64,000 bases of DNA from positions 46,095,082-46,159,081 of the forward strand of contig OX344751.2 in NCBI GenBank assembly GCA_947034885.2. The letters run 5' to 3'. The position numbers and the translations under genes were made by a program. This document shows, one piece after another, positions 1 to 11,110 of the stretch. The stretch's first letter is position 1, and the number at the start of each line of letters is the position of its first letter. Origin of the DNA: Thuidium tamariscinum. Taxonomy: Eukaryota; Streptophyta; Bryopsida; Hypnales; Thuidiaceae. The notes below the pieces were generated by a model, which made no database searches, had not been told where the DNA came from, and worked only from the letters and a program-made list of their open reading frames with translations.

Positions 1-2
1 TT

Positions 3-56
3 GATAGACACTTGAGGCAACACGGCCGAGATCCAACTCTAAAGCACTCTATGATT
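3..56 (+). pseudogene. CACTA transposase, upstream exon fragment
   Basis: Bases 3-56 read as DRHLRQHGRDPTLKHSMI and stop at a good donor (ATT|GTAAGT). The reading phase matches the next exon, which starts after TGTCCTGCAG at 496, giving a junction KHSMI|PEDSDND. The RHLxxHG pattern resembles the end of a small zinc-finger or BED-like DNA-binding segment seen at the start of some tnp2 proteins, but the cysteines would lie before the window. The exon is partial. That it is an exon is inferred from splice signals and phase only. Confidence 0.45.
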
Positions 57-495
57 GTAAGTGATTCTGGACTCTTTGTTATACATTTAATCTGCTCTGT
101 CCTCAAGTTCAGTCATTCATGAATGAAAACTTAAACATTGAGGCTGTATCTGCGCTTCAGTTTAGGGTTCAATAAGCCGTGGTTACATTTACAATGAAGG
201 CGTTCTTCTTTTTTCCCTTGCTTCAGCATAATCGTTTTTTTGGAAATTAATCTTCTTCGAGTAACTTTGTTCGCACTACTTTGTTTGTTTCACAGAGTCC
301 TCTCCTGTGCTACCTCAGGAAACCCTAAAAGTATTAACCCTATTTTGTATGCTGCCTTCACTCGTACTCATATCAGTAAACAGTGATTTCTGTTTGTTGA
401 CATAGAATACACTTCCAAACTGGAATCAGTCCACTTCATTGCACTCACATTAAATTTGAATTCCTTGCTGAATGACGTTTCCTTGTGTCCTGCAG
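57..495 (+). other. Probable intron 1 of the CACTA transposase
   Basis: GT donor (GTAAGT) at 57 and CAG acceptor ending at 495, after a T/C-rich run. It is AT-rich with stops in the coding frame, and it joins two phase-0 exons. Confidence 0.45.
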
Positions 496-1607
496 CCTGA
501 AGACTCTGACAATGACGCTTTTGTCTTCGACCACTCCCAGGATTCACCTATTCGTAAAACCACGGAGCCAAGCACTCCAGCTGATCCACAGTTTGACGAA
601 GGAATGGAATTTCAGCGGCTCACGGCAGAATGGTTTCACAAAGTGGACAAACGTAGGGAGGGCTTCTATGGGAATCACTATGATAGTGAAGACACTCCAG
701 GGATTCCAGAAGAACAGTTTTCTGATGTTCTTGATCCAGACATGGAAGACTGGTTGAAGTGTAGCTACGTACCTCTATTCCAAGGGTCAAAAATATCCAC
801 GCTTGCCTGTATGCTAGTACTTATGAACATAGCACACTTACACAATGTCAGCAATGCGTTCATGGATGAATTGTTGTCTTTTTTGACTGTCGATGTCCTA
901 CCCAAACCCAATGGATTACCTACAACTAGACATGAAGCTTGGAGGTACATCGATCGACTGGGCCTCTCTTTTAATGTCATTCATTCATGTCGCAACGGAT
1001 GCATTCTATTCTGGAAAGATAGAAGTCACCTAACCGAATGCCCTCACTGCCACAGCTCAAGGTATATACCTGGTAGCAATAGTATTCCAGTGAAGGTCCT
1101 ACGTCATTTTCCACTAATTCCTAGGCTCTTAAGAATGTATCGGTGCCAAGACATTGCATCATTGATGAGATGGCATGAGAGAAATCCTTCTACTGATGGA
1201 AAGATGCGTTCACCTTTGAATAGTCCTGCCTGGAAAAAAGTTGAAGAAATCGATTCATCCTTCTTTCATAACGCAAGGAATATTAAACTGGGCTTAGCCC
1301 TTGACGGCATGAATCCATTTGCAGATATGTCAACCAGACACTCTACGTGGCCAGTTTTTCTACTTAACTACAACTTGCCTGGGTGTCATGTTGTCTTTGA
1401 TAATACCAGGAAAGGAATCTGTGAAGTCTTCAAATATTGACATTTATTTGGAACCTCTACTACATGAGTTGCTTGTTTTGTGGGAAGGAGTTCCAGCTAT
1501 AGATATGTCTGAGACATCGCAACCAAGGAAATTCACTTTGAGAGCTATGTTACTGTGGACAATTCATGACTACCTAGGATACGGCTTAATCTCTGGGTGT
1601 GCTACTA
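496..1607 (+). pseudogene. CACTA transposase (tnp2 family), N-terminal and catalytic-core part
   Basis: This is the DDE-type cut-and-paste transposase of the CACTA superfamily. The open frame actually begins at ATG 472, but splicing into 496 is more likely. Family landmarks in order are a CPHC zinc-knuckle-like segment, LRHFPLIPRLLRMY, LGLALDGMNPF, MSTRHSTWPVFLLNYNLP, then IDIYLEPLLHELLVLWEG and LWTIHDYLGYGLISGC. The D of DGMNPF and the D of NIDIYLEPL are the likely catalytic acids, by family knowledge. After YNLP (about 1385) the frame changes from frame 1 to frame 2 and roughly nine codons normal for the family (PPWxCM...) are missing, so a deletion caused the frameshift. At 1608 the coding sequence is split by an inserted element and resumes at 2335. 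Confidence 0.85.
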
Positions 1608-2328
1608 GGTGATTGCAAGAAACACCTGCCGATTTTGTTGCGTTTGGCTGATTTTTTTGGGAGTACTTTAAAATTAGAAAATTAATTTTAAGAAAATTTT
1701 AAAAATATGAATAGTGTATATACCTCTAAGATGAAGGTTTTCACTGAAGGAAATGGATAGAAAAATTCTCTAAGTAGGAGAACTTGAAAAGTGCCAAACC
1801 TATAGAAAATACATATCTTCATGTTTTAATTAGGGAAAAATAGTAAAAATAGATATTTTCAAAAAATAAAAAGTGTCCATTTGCAACAACTTTATGGAGA
1901 TGGTCATTCACAAAAAAACCCACCAAAATAATATTTAATATGTTTCAAAATACAAGCAGAAGGGAGCTCACTTTGTAGACCTCCACACCACATAAAATTA
2001 ACTATTCTTAAAAATCCTTGTCTGAAGAGCTAGAAGTCTATTAGAAGATCATCTCATCCAAATTTCATCTTAAAATCATTAAAAAAAAGGTACTCCATAG
2101 TACTAAAAACCCCTAAACTACCAAGTGTGACATCCAATTGGGGTCTATTTTTGGATAGTAAACTATTTTTGAAAATTATGAAAAAATTAGGGAAGGTTTA
2201 TGATAGTTATGAGTACCTTTCCTACAAATCTTGAGTCAATCGGAGCCAAAACACAAAAGTTATGGCTAGAAAACAGATCAGCATACGTAGTGTGACTCAA
2301 AATAGGACAAGTGTTTCTTGCAATCACC
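1608..2328. mobile_element. 721-bp inverted-repeat element inserted in the CACTA transposase
   Basis: Both ends carry the terminal repeat GGTGATTGCAAGAAACAC (right end as its reverse complement), with similarity extending to about 30 bp. CTACTA flanks both sides (1602-1607 and 2329-2334), a 6-bp target duplication. Removing the element plus one CTACTA restores the host frame and gives GCATKGYNGCPICG, which fits the tnp2 consensus at this point. A 3-bp duplication would leave an extra Thr. There is no coding capacity, so it is non-autonomous. Related copies lie at 62010-62742 and, degraded, at about 12290-12890. I cannot assign a superfamily from the termini. Confidence 0.85.
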
Positions 2329-2334
2329 CTACTA

Positions 2335-3756
2335 AAGGATATAATGGTTGTCCTATTTGCGGTCCACATGTAGATTCACGATATTCAAAGAGTTTGAAAA
2401 AAAATATTTTCCAAGGCCATCGGCGTTATTTGCCAGAAGGACATCGATTTCGATTCTTAACTGAGTCATTCAATGGCAAAGAGGAACATCGTCAGAAGCC
2501 TCTTAGAGTTTCGGGAATTCAGCAGAAGAAGAGGGGTGAAGGAAGAGAGCGATGGCTAGCTGCAGGAGGAGTTTTTGGGTCAAACAGTGATCCTGTAAAA
2601 AATCATGGAGTCAAACGAAATTCCATCCTGTTCAAGCTGCCTTACTGGGAAGTAAGCACCTTCTTCAAACTTCTGCTGTGTACACTTGCATTCAGCTCTT
2701 GCTCAGTTCGTTTGGAAAAGTATAATATAACCAATTAGATTCTTCCCCTCTATATTGTGATTTTCATGTTCAGCAACTTCTCCTTAAGCTTTGCAGTCAA
2801 CAGAATCTTCCATTGTTTGTTTTATAATTATGTTTTTGCTTGTTGTTGCTCTAGAAACTTCTCATCAGACATATTCTCGATACTATGCACTGCGAAAAGA
2901 ATCTAGCCGACAATCTACTCAAAACAGTATGTGGGATGAAAGACGGACCTGCAGTTCGAGAAGACATGAGAGAGGCAGGCTGCAAGTCCCGTCTACATAT
3001 TCGTCCAGCTGACCCACCGGCCACCGGCTTCAATGTCCCTAGAGCTCCATACATACTTTCAGAAGAGAACAGGAAGATCTTCATAGAGAGATTATGCAGC
3101 TTCAAGGCTCCAACAGGATTCATGTCTAACATGAAGTCTCGCATATTCCCTGATGGAACACTTCATGGCTTAAAGAGCCATGATTACCACATTCTTTTGG
3201 AGTATCTAATCCCTGTTTGCATAAGTGGTTTACTACCCCTCCGAGCAAAAAAAGCTATCATTCAATTGAGTTCTATTTTTAAGAAACTTTGTTGCAAAAC
3301 TGTAGATCCAGCGTTAATGGATGTCTTCAGTGAAGAAGTGGCCATCACTATGTGTTTACTTGAAAGAGAATTTCCCCCCTCTTTCTTTGATCCCATGACT
3401 CATTTAGTTATGCATTTGGTGGAAGAGCTGTACTTGTGCGGTCCAGTGCAAAACCGGTGGATGTATCCATTGGAAAGCTACATGAAGTACATGAAGTCTT
3501 ATGTCCGAAACAAAGCTAGACCTGAAGGGAGTATGGCCACTAGAAATGCGTTAGAGGTGGGTCTAGGCCTATGCACCAAATATATTGTGGAGTGTGAATC
3601 CACTCGCACAAGAGTTTGGGATGCTGAAGAGGAGCCTGGAGATAGTGGAGAAGTAACTTCATCAAAGTTTTTCACAAGAAGTCTTTCTACTGAGGAAAGG
3701 CTCTGGGCGCATTCTTGCGTCCTCAACAACTCCAGCTGTCTTGTGGAACTTAGACA
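2335..3756 (+). pseudogene. CACTA transposase, C-terminal half of tnp2 core plus DUF4218
   Basis: Coding resumes with KGYNGCPICGPHVDSRYSK and GHRRYLPEGHRFR, which are tnp2 hallmarks including a CxxC pair. It continues to LFKLPYWE at 2651. A GTAAGC donor at 2652 and a CTCTAG acceptor ending at 2854 remove a 203-bp intron and join LPYWE to KLLIRHILDTMHCEKN, exactly the family spacing. The second exon (2855-3756) has ADNLLKT, then the DUF4218 region with LEREFPPSFFDPMTHL, GPVQNRWMYPLESYMK and SYVRNKARPEGSM. It ends near LNNSSCLVELR at a GTGAGT donor (3757). This part carries no stop or frameshift. Confidence 0.88.
2652..2854 (+). other. Intron in the CACTA transposase (LPYWE|KLLIRH)
   Basis: GTAAGC donor and a T-rich tract followed by CTCTAG acceptor. 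Splicing joins two blocks that are contiguous in tnp2 proteins. The intervening 203 bp are AT-rich with stops in frame. Confidence 0.75.
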
Positions 3757-3949
3757 GTGAGTCTATAATTACATAGAACCCATGAATTTTTCCGAACTTC
3801 CTAGCTGAATTATTTCATTTGTGATGGGAATGTTGGAACTATTTTGTCATTTAATGTGAACAGAGATGAATGCATACTCCTTTATTTACAATTGATTTAT
3901 TGCAGCTGTAACTGACAATACCATGTTCATGATGTTCCTGGATCAGGAG
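3757..3949 (+). other. Probable last intron of the CACTA transposase
   Basis: GTGAGT donor at 3757. The acceptor is uncertain: the good TTGCAG at about 3905 leads into stops, whereas an AG at about 3949 opens the frame reading HADLAADILHQRDVYRRQ. Confidence 0.4.
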
Positions 3950-4868
3950 TCATGCTGACCTCGCAGCAGACATTCTACACCAAAGAGATGTTTATAGACG
4001 ACAAGCTCATCCAAGGCATAGAAGGCACTTGCAATACCCGGACCACTTGCAAGTAGTTCCTGATTTTCCAGAATGGTTGGAAGAAAAGGTTCAAGGAGGG
4101 CAACAACATTTTGAAGAAGATGTAGTGGACTTGTCAGTGCCTCCAAATTCAAAGGTTCGTTCATTCAAATCCATGAAAGCGTATGGGATGCACTTGCGGA
4201 TTGAGTTAGCGGAAAGAAACTTGAGAACATCGAACTGCGGTGTCACTGTGATCTGTGATACATGGCAACAGAGTGGTCGTTCGGATAGGAATCCCGTTTT
4301 AGGTATGGTTACTTATTATGGTAAAATAATTGAGATACTGGAATTAGACTACGGACGCTTGAAACCTATAGTTTTACTTTGTGATTGGGTGGAACCTATT
4401 TCAAGAGGTGCTACGGCATGCATTAAAGAAGACAAGTATGGTCACACTTCCGTAAAGTGGAGCAGACTTATGAAGAGGACGTCAAATTCATTCGTGTTCC
4501 CACTGCAGGTGTCCCAAATATTTTTTGGGAACAACTTCTTCGAAGAAGGTTGGTCTGTAGTTCTTCATGCGCAAACGAGATCTTCCCGTGTTTTTCCAAG
4601 ACATATTCACGAACTCTAATTTGTCGGCCTCAGACGAAGACGTCAACAATTCTTTCTTCTTTGGTCTTCGAGAAGAGGAAGAAGTAGGCGACGTGTTGAT
4701 GTCAACATGGTCGACTGCGAGGGGGACATTATAACGGCAAATGATTTGGTCCGTGCCCATCTGCAAGTAGAAAATGAAGCAGAGTTCAGGGATGACGACG
4801 AATCAGAGGATGAGACAGTGTTGGAGTCCGAGGATGAAGATGGCATAAGTCATAGTGACGACGAATAG
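3950..4868 (+). pseudogene. CACTA transposase, C-terminal DUF4216 region and acidic tail
   Basis: The frame from about 3950 gives FPEWLEEKV, VPPNSKVRSFKSMKAYG, and the DUF4216 hallmarks NPVLGMVTYYGKIIEILELD, VLLCDW and KYGHTSVKWSRLM, followed by QVSQIFFG and GWSVVLHAQ. At about 4573 the family-like reading moves one frame over (RDLPVFFQDIFTNSN...). It returns to the original frame before about 4700, where an acidic tail reads DDDESEDETVLESEDEDG and ends at TAG 4866-4868. In the first frame a TAA at 4617-4619 interrupts. Two compensating frame changes within about 130 bp mean either decay or sequence error. The acidic tail fits a terminal nuclear-protein tail, but its function is unknown. Confidence 0.75.
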
Positions 4869-7800
4869 GAAGTAGTTCAATATTGAGGTGTGGTAGGCTA
4901 ATTCTTCGAGCTTTCTCATTGACGATCGCAAATGGAAATGACTCTTTCAAACAGTATTGAAGTACTCTTGACTGTGCAGGTGTCGTGAAAGTGTTCCTAG
5001 TGATTGACTGAATTGAGTTCAAAGTAGCATGTCTTAGTGTCTTATATTGAGAGAAGTTGAGAATGTAGTGATTACTTGTAGTTTCAAGGGACTCAGTTCA
5101 GGAGGATTCTGTTTCGCATATGATGTTCTTGCAGTAGTTCAGTGTGATTCAGGGAGATAGGTAGGGATGTCTTCAATGAATTTTCAAGTGTTGGTCGTTC
5201 ATGAAGTAGTAGGTGGTGTTAACGAAGAATTATCCTTCGCAATGGACTGCCATCTTTGAAGGAGATTGATGTCATTGGTTTGAAGTTGTAGTGTGTTTCA
5301 GGACAAATTACAGTTGTAGTGCCTTTTCGATAGGGCTGTTTTGCATGTCCTTGCCAACCCGTCGTCATTCGTCACTGTATGTGTTTGGTGGCTCATCTAG
5401 ATGCGGGAGCCTTACAAAGCGTGATAAGGCAGTCCTGGGTTTCTGCACGCATGACGAGAAGAGAAATGGTGGGTGCATTCAATATTTCCTGCCTTTGTTT
5501 TCAGAATATAACTTCATACTTTTTGTAATGAGGATTAGAATTTTTTCTACTTGTGGAATAGAAGGAAGCATTCAAATTTCTCTTGTTGATGTTGCGGCTA
5601 CAGTGAATTGCGGGAGCGCGAGGAATATGGGTTCATGCTGCGTCCAAAGAAGGCACTTGTAACATGAAATTGTCGTAACTTTGTAACTCTAATCTGAAGT
5701 TGTATGCAGTATGCAGGATAGAAGTTTAAAGTACTCGGGGAAGGCAGTCCTTCAGCTTTATAGAATATGAAACGAGTAGCTTCAATGCCTCATGTGGGCT
5801 TACAGAAGTTTGTCCCTGTTTACAGGTACAGGGAGTTCAGAAGTGATTCACTGCGCAGAGGAGTATGGTTGTAACAGACTAAAATGTTAGAGACAATGAG
5901 ACAGCAGTGTAGTTGTTGCATTCAATGCTTCAATTAAAGATTGAAGAGGAGGCCAGAACCTATGAGTCTCTCGTGTGGTCACCTTACTCACGGAACTATG
6001 CTTACAGTTACTTAGAAGATGAATTCTGAAGTAGAGAGGGTACTTTGAAAAAGACATAAGGAAGTTTGTTCTGAGGTGCACATGATGACAAAGACAATGT
6101 GATTGAATTAAAAGGAAGATATAATCTACTTTTGACGAATGCTGTGTTCGACGAGGATGGAAAGAAATTCCTGAGAATGGCTGCATGCTTTTACGAGAGC
6201 TGTGCACGGAATTACCTCAACATCCTTTTGCGGAGAGGAATATCTTCTACGTCTTTCTGGGGAGTTATGCCTTCCACTAACATGAACCTAACGTATCGCA
6301 TATGAGGTATTAGCTGAGGTCTTCTAAGCACTAGTGAAAGCGACAACTGCTGATTGAAAAGAAATAAGTTTCCTCAATGTCATCGAGGCCAAGCCGGTAG
6401 TGAAGAACTTCCTTCGTAGCGGGAATTGCCTTAGTTCAAACAGGGACACTGAAAGCATGAGGACGACATCGGCGGCTACAAATTATTGACGTCTCTTATC
6501 TTTCCAGTAAGTGTACCTCTTTGCTTGGTGTGTGCATTGCTGTGCAAAATATCCTTCTTCATGAGCTGTGGCATTCGGTTCTGCTGAATGCATCCGTAGA
6601 AGGCATAGTATTCGGGTGTGTGTGGACATTGAGTACTGTGTGGTATGGATGTCGACAGGAGTTGTTGTGAAGTGTGCGGCATACGGTGGCTGCTTTCCCT
6701 ATTTTTTTAAGATAAATTTTAACTTATTATTAAGTATCGTGCGAGTAGAATGTCCTCATCCTCATCTGATGCTGATATGAGTATGCTATCGATGTTCCTG
6801 TTGAGCATTGGAATCAGTTACTAAAGATTTGTTCAATTGCCGTCATGTTCTTTATTGACTTCAAAGGACGCGACGTCATGAGGTAAGAGACAATGAAGCC
6901 TTCATGGAAATGAGGTCTCCGTCAATCTTGAAGGTGCATTGCCGACATTGCAAACTGAAACGTATAAAGTATTTGACTGTTTTCTTTCATGCACTGTAGA
7001 CAATCTAAATTTGGGTAGTGACCGGCATGTTCGATGGCAGCATGAATGAAAGGTTAATCGTGATGCTCAAATTTCATGACAGAGTGGAAGGGTCTTTTTT
7101 AGGAGTGATGTCTCCGAGGGCAGTGGAAGTGGAGAATGAGTGAAAATTCTGGAAGCTGACGTGACTCAGAGAATGCAATGAAGCAACGCTTATGCCTTTC
7201 CAATCAGGAAGAGCAAGCGAAAGTAAGTGAGGATACAAATGAAGACCACGTGAAACTGGGGAGATGAACAAAAGCAGTTGCAGTTGAAGCAAGGAAGTGT
7301 ATCGCAGATGTGCAGTTTGGTGAACACGTTATTTGAGCTGGTAATTTTCTCCAATGCCCCATCCTCAATGTCAATGGATCATGGTTTAAAGAGTGACGAT
7401 GATGTTAGTGAGGATGTTGAAACCAGAAATTGTAGACAAGAGTTTTCAAACCCAAAATGCAGAGCAGTGCATTTGTTTTCTTAGTGCGAGTGCGTTCTAT
7501 TGTTGTGGGAGTTTTGAACACAGAATGAAATATAGAAAGGAATTCGTGCAACAGGACTCTCCAAGACAGGCAGTTCGTGAACAAGACTACTTTCAATACG
7601 TTATTTGCAAAGACGGCATCTACTCTTACGAAAAGCGTCCGTGAAGGTAGTTCAAGTTCAAAAACGAGACAGAGAAGAAGAGAAGTCTAAGGGAGCTGTG
7701 GTTGTGTAAGTTCTTCTTTTCTAGTGAAATGAGAAGGTGGACGTTGTTATGGTGATGCTTCAAATGATCGAAGTGTGTTTTCTTGCGGGGCCAAGCGAGG

Positions 7801-9260
7801 GTCAGTTCACCCCGGCTTCTGGAGGCTTCGCCTGCTCTATTCATAAGTTAACCTTCAGGAAAGGAACGAAACTGCCGCCCGATCGGATTCTGAACATCAG
7901 AGGTTCAGTTACTGTCTACAGTAACTGCTTCATCATTTCCCAGAAAGAGATCCCAGTACTGTGCATGGACTGATCGGAAGTGACAGAAGATAATCTCAGG
8001 ATTCGTGTTTTCAAGTCATTTTTCTCTGTGATGTTGATGGTTACCTAACTGTGGAAGCCATTGGGGAACATTCAGAGTTCACATAGGTATAGAAGTTGTG
8101 GTCATGGTAAAAATATTTCAAGGGTCTAACTTTTTCATGGTCATGTCCTTCCATGTTGAAGAAGCCATGCCATTCGGAAAAGAGTGGGCGTAGGGTGATA
8201 AGAAATGGAAGCAGGCGTGCTGCATTCAGTTACCATGTTACAACATCAGTTTTGTCCTTGATGTATACGACAGTGGAAGTAGCACCTGAAGCTAGTTCTT
8301 GAATTGCTCTGAGGTGCTCGGAAGTCGAACAGAAAATGAATACAAATCCAGTGAGTTCCCATCACAGTTGGAGCTTGTCGTTTACTTCTTTGAAGTCGTG
8401 AAGGGCATCCCCAAGTCTTGTAGAAGTAGAAGTGCAATCGTATTTGGTTTTTGAGTCCTTTCGTTTTTGGTTCTGCAGGTGACATGCTTCCGAGAGAAGG
8501 GACGAAGACGTTGTTCAGTAGTTGTAACATTTAAATGCCAAGTTTTGCGAGTTTTACGTTGGGGCAAACAGGAAGTGAGTGTTCCTGCGAGCGGTGACGC
8601 ATGCCCTGTTCATAGACGAGAACTGCACAAATTGAGCAGATAGTAAAAGGTTCGCATTTGTTGTTTTAAAGTATTTTGTTTGAGGATGATAGTTTTACTA
8701 TCCTTGCAGCACATGTTCATAGAAGGAGCTCACTTCTAGACAGACATTAAGCTAGCAAGGGACTGCATATGGAGTTGGTTGTTGTTTGAAATTAGAGGTT
8801 GCTTATAAAGAGCTTCTGGTCTTCCAAGGAGAGTTGCAGTTCCATGGACGAAGAAGTTGCAGAAGTATTTTGGTCGTAGTCTAGAACAACGTAGTGACTT
8901 GAAGTTCTTTCAAGTCTTATGGGTTGTGAATGCTCTGTGCAATCATCCCTTTTTGGAAGGCAAATGTGGTTGCCCATTCATTCATATAGGAAAGAAAAAG
9001 TACTGGAGTGTAATTTATTCTGTGAAATTTATTCAAAAAACACAGGAGAAGCCGTTGAAAGCATGCGCAAGAATTTCTGAGGTGTATTCCAGTGTCAGCA
9101 ACTTCCTGGTGTGTCTGACACTTGTTCCCAGAATTTTTACTCATGGACCCCACAGAACAATCAACCAGCTGTTCGCTAATGTTAGGAAGATGACTAACAG
9201 TCCAAAAATAAGTTTAGTCACTGTCCCGCGAGGTGCTTCAGCACTTTCACTGTAGGGGCT
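4869..9260. other. Non-coding 3' and subterminal region of the CACTA element
   Basis: About 4.4 kb without a recognisable protein on either strand; the many open frames of 60-130 codons show no family motifs. The base composition is richer in GC than the flanking DNA beyond 9.3 kb. GAAGT/GTAGTT-type words recur very often, for example near 4870, 5203, 5283, 5692, 6028, 8276, 8424 and 8860. CACTA elements carry subterminal repeats that bind the TnpA-type protein. A second element gene (tnpA-like) could hide here as a spliced transcript, but I cannot support one. Confidence 0.4.
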
Positions 9261-9278
9261 AAAAAAATTCTTCTAGTG
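9261..9278 (+). repeat. Right terminal inverted repeat of the CACTA element
   Basis: The run of A's followed by TTCTTCTAGTG reads CACTAGAAGAA on the other strand, the canonical CACTA terminus. Flanking triplet ATT is the expected target duplication. Confidence 0.7.
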
Positions 9279-9562
9279 ATTTTTTTTAAAATTATTATAG
9301 TTCCTAAACAACACAGCCCTTGAGAGAACAGGACTGCTTGCATGGAAAAGGGCACGATTTTCAGGTCCGCTTTGACCTTATAGGAAAATTTGCTGCCACA
9401 TTACCAAATCCCCCCATTCATTGCAACTTTTTAGCAACTTCACTGGCTTTTCAGTAATAAGGTACTGATAGTACTGCTTTAAAAACAACGTCTCCCTTGT
9501 AGTGTGAATTCAACCGCATTGACGCCATGTGGCGGATGGGTAACACTCTACTTTATCTTGTT

Positions 9563-9715
9563 CGTCCCATCGTCCCATCGTCCGCCCGTCTGCTCCATCT
9601 CAACCGTCCAACGTCCGCACGTCCGCCACTCTATGTGTCCGCCCGACCGCCACTTCACGTCTTCACCCGTCCGCCCGTCCGTCAATCCGCACGTCTACCA
9701 CTCCACGCGTCCACC
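9563..9715. repeat. CGTCC-type degenerate minisatellite
   Basis: Imperfect short units of CGTCC, CGTCCGCC and CGTCCCAT repeat for about 150 bp. The tract is far more GC-rich than the AT-rich DNA on either side. Open frames across it are repeat translations and are not called as genes. Confidence 0.7.
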
Positions 9716-10790
9716 AAAACGCTTGCTCCTTTGTTGAGTTTGTTCACTATGTATTCAATGTTTTAGAATTTTGAAAGTCCTCGAGTGCAAGAACATTGGA
9801 TTCTGAGAAAGACCAGTTTACTTCCATTTTTTAACTGACAGCTATTGAATGGTGAAAGTATCCAATGTAGTATGAATGCACAAAATGGTAATTCAAGTTA
9901 TTTCTCCACACATTTACACTCTAAACCCTAAACCCTATCCAAACTTCAAATTGTATATTACTTACCAAAAACATTGGTGCAATGTGTACAATATATTTGA
10001 CCTTCAATTCTTTTTGAATGTCATGATTAAAATGTAGTACATATATAGACCTCACTAACTCATTTATTTTGTTTTTCGAATGTTTTGTGGGATTTAGGGC
10101 ATTAATTTTTGTTTGGCTTTGAAGTATTCTACAATCTACATTACTACTACCTATACAAAAGTGAAACATTCAAATATGATCTAAATATTGAAGTGTTTCT
10201 TTTGATTTTGTCCTTATATTGTAAAATGCATTGATAATTCAAAACACCAAAGTATACATCCTACAAGAAATAAATAAATCATTTCTATTATATCATTTTA
10301 TTATTCTATTAGAAGATGTTGTTGAAAACAATTGAAACACTTTAATGTAATTTAATATGATATACTATAATAGGTCAAGGTTAAATATTACATTCATATA
10401 ACAAAATATAATTAAAGTTTTTATTGTATACTCTTTCACCTATATGTACATCGTAAGTTATAAGCCATCAACAATATATTGCATTTCAAAAATATTGGTG
10501 TTTAGGGAGTAAAAAATGAGATTGACCTTCAAATGTAATAACCAATGTTAATCATGTACAATAATCAATCAATATTTATTAGACCTCATACATATACATT
10601 TGTAATGTCTTTCTACATTAAAAATGATGTCATGATATTATTCTATTATAATATGGAATTGTCAAATATATATTTAGTGATTTGAAGGATTTTCCTAAAT
10701 GTAGGTTTAGGCCTTAGGCCTAAGGGTGCATGCCTAATTGAAAGAATCAATATTGTTGTACTATAATTGTACAAGCTATTTCATTAGATG
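9716..10790. other. AT-rich intergenic DNA
   Basis: No gene seen. Two CCCTAAA units occur at about 9924-9938 (plant telomere-like, too short to mean more), and a small palindrome with TTAGGCCTTAGGCCTAAG lies near 10708. Confidence 0.6.
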
Positions 10791-11107
10791 CACTAGAAGA
10801 AAACTACGTTGTATTTGACAAAAACTGTGTTGAAATTGTGTTGCATTCAATGTAACGCATGGAGTGGATTGTGTTGAAGTCCTGCTTTGTCATGTTGAAT
10901 TTTTCATTCTAACACAAAATTTTGCGTTTTCCTTGTTCAATTTTGTGTTGATACGTTGAAACGCAGAATTTTGCGTTATGAAGGGAGAACTCAATACAAT
11001 CCACTCCACACATTATGTTGAACGCAACGCAGTCTTTGTTAAGTAAAACGCAGGTTTGGCAAGTTTAACGTAGTTTTTGGCATAAATAGTGTAATTTTCT
11101 TCTAGTG
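10791..11107. mobile_element. CACTA-type MITE, 317 bp, TSD ATG
   Basis: Starts CACTAGAAGAAAACTACG and ends with the matching inverted sequence TTTTCTTCTAGTG. ATG lies immediately outside both ends (10788-10790 and 11108-11110). The arms are long imperfect inverted repeats sharing GGAGTGGATTGTRTTGA and AACGCA-type words. There is no coding capacity. The termini match the CACTA element ending at 9278. Confidence 0.85.
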
Positions 11108-11110
11108 ATG

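Larger units (their letters stand above)
1..9278 (+). mobile_element. CACTA (En/Spm) DNA transposon, 3' part, left end outside window
   Basis: The element holds a plant-type tnp2 transposase on the plus strand (exons between 3 and 4868), then about 4.4 kb without convincing coding sequence. Its right terminus is at 9278, where the sequence ends in CTTCTAGTG, so the inverted terminus reads CACTAGAAGAATTTTTTT. CACTA elements end in CACTA/TAGTG and duplicate 3 bp of target; the base triplet after the end is ATT. The left terminus and left ATT copy are not in the window, so the duplication cannot be verified. The same CACTAGAAGAA start is seen in two small elements at 10791 and 59709, which supports the end call. 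Confidence 0.75.

Noticed and set aside
2262..2334. Start of the frame at 2262 as the beginning of a protein
   Set aside because: This stretch is inside the 721-bp insertion and its target duplication; host coding begins again at 2335.
9921..9940. Telomere-like CCCTAAA repeats
   Set aside because: Only two units; too few for a telomere or a meaningful interstitial array.
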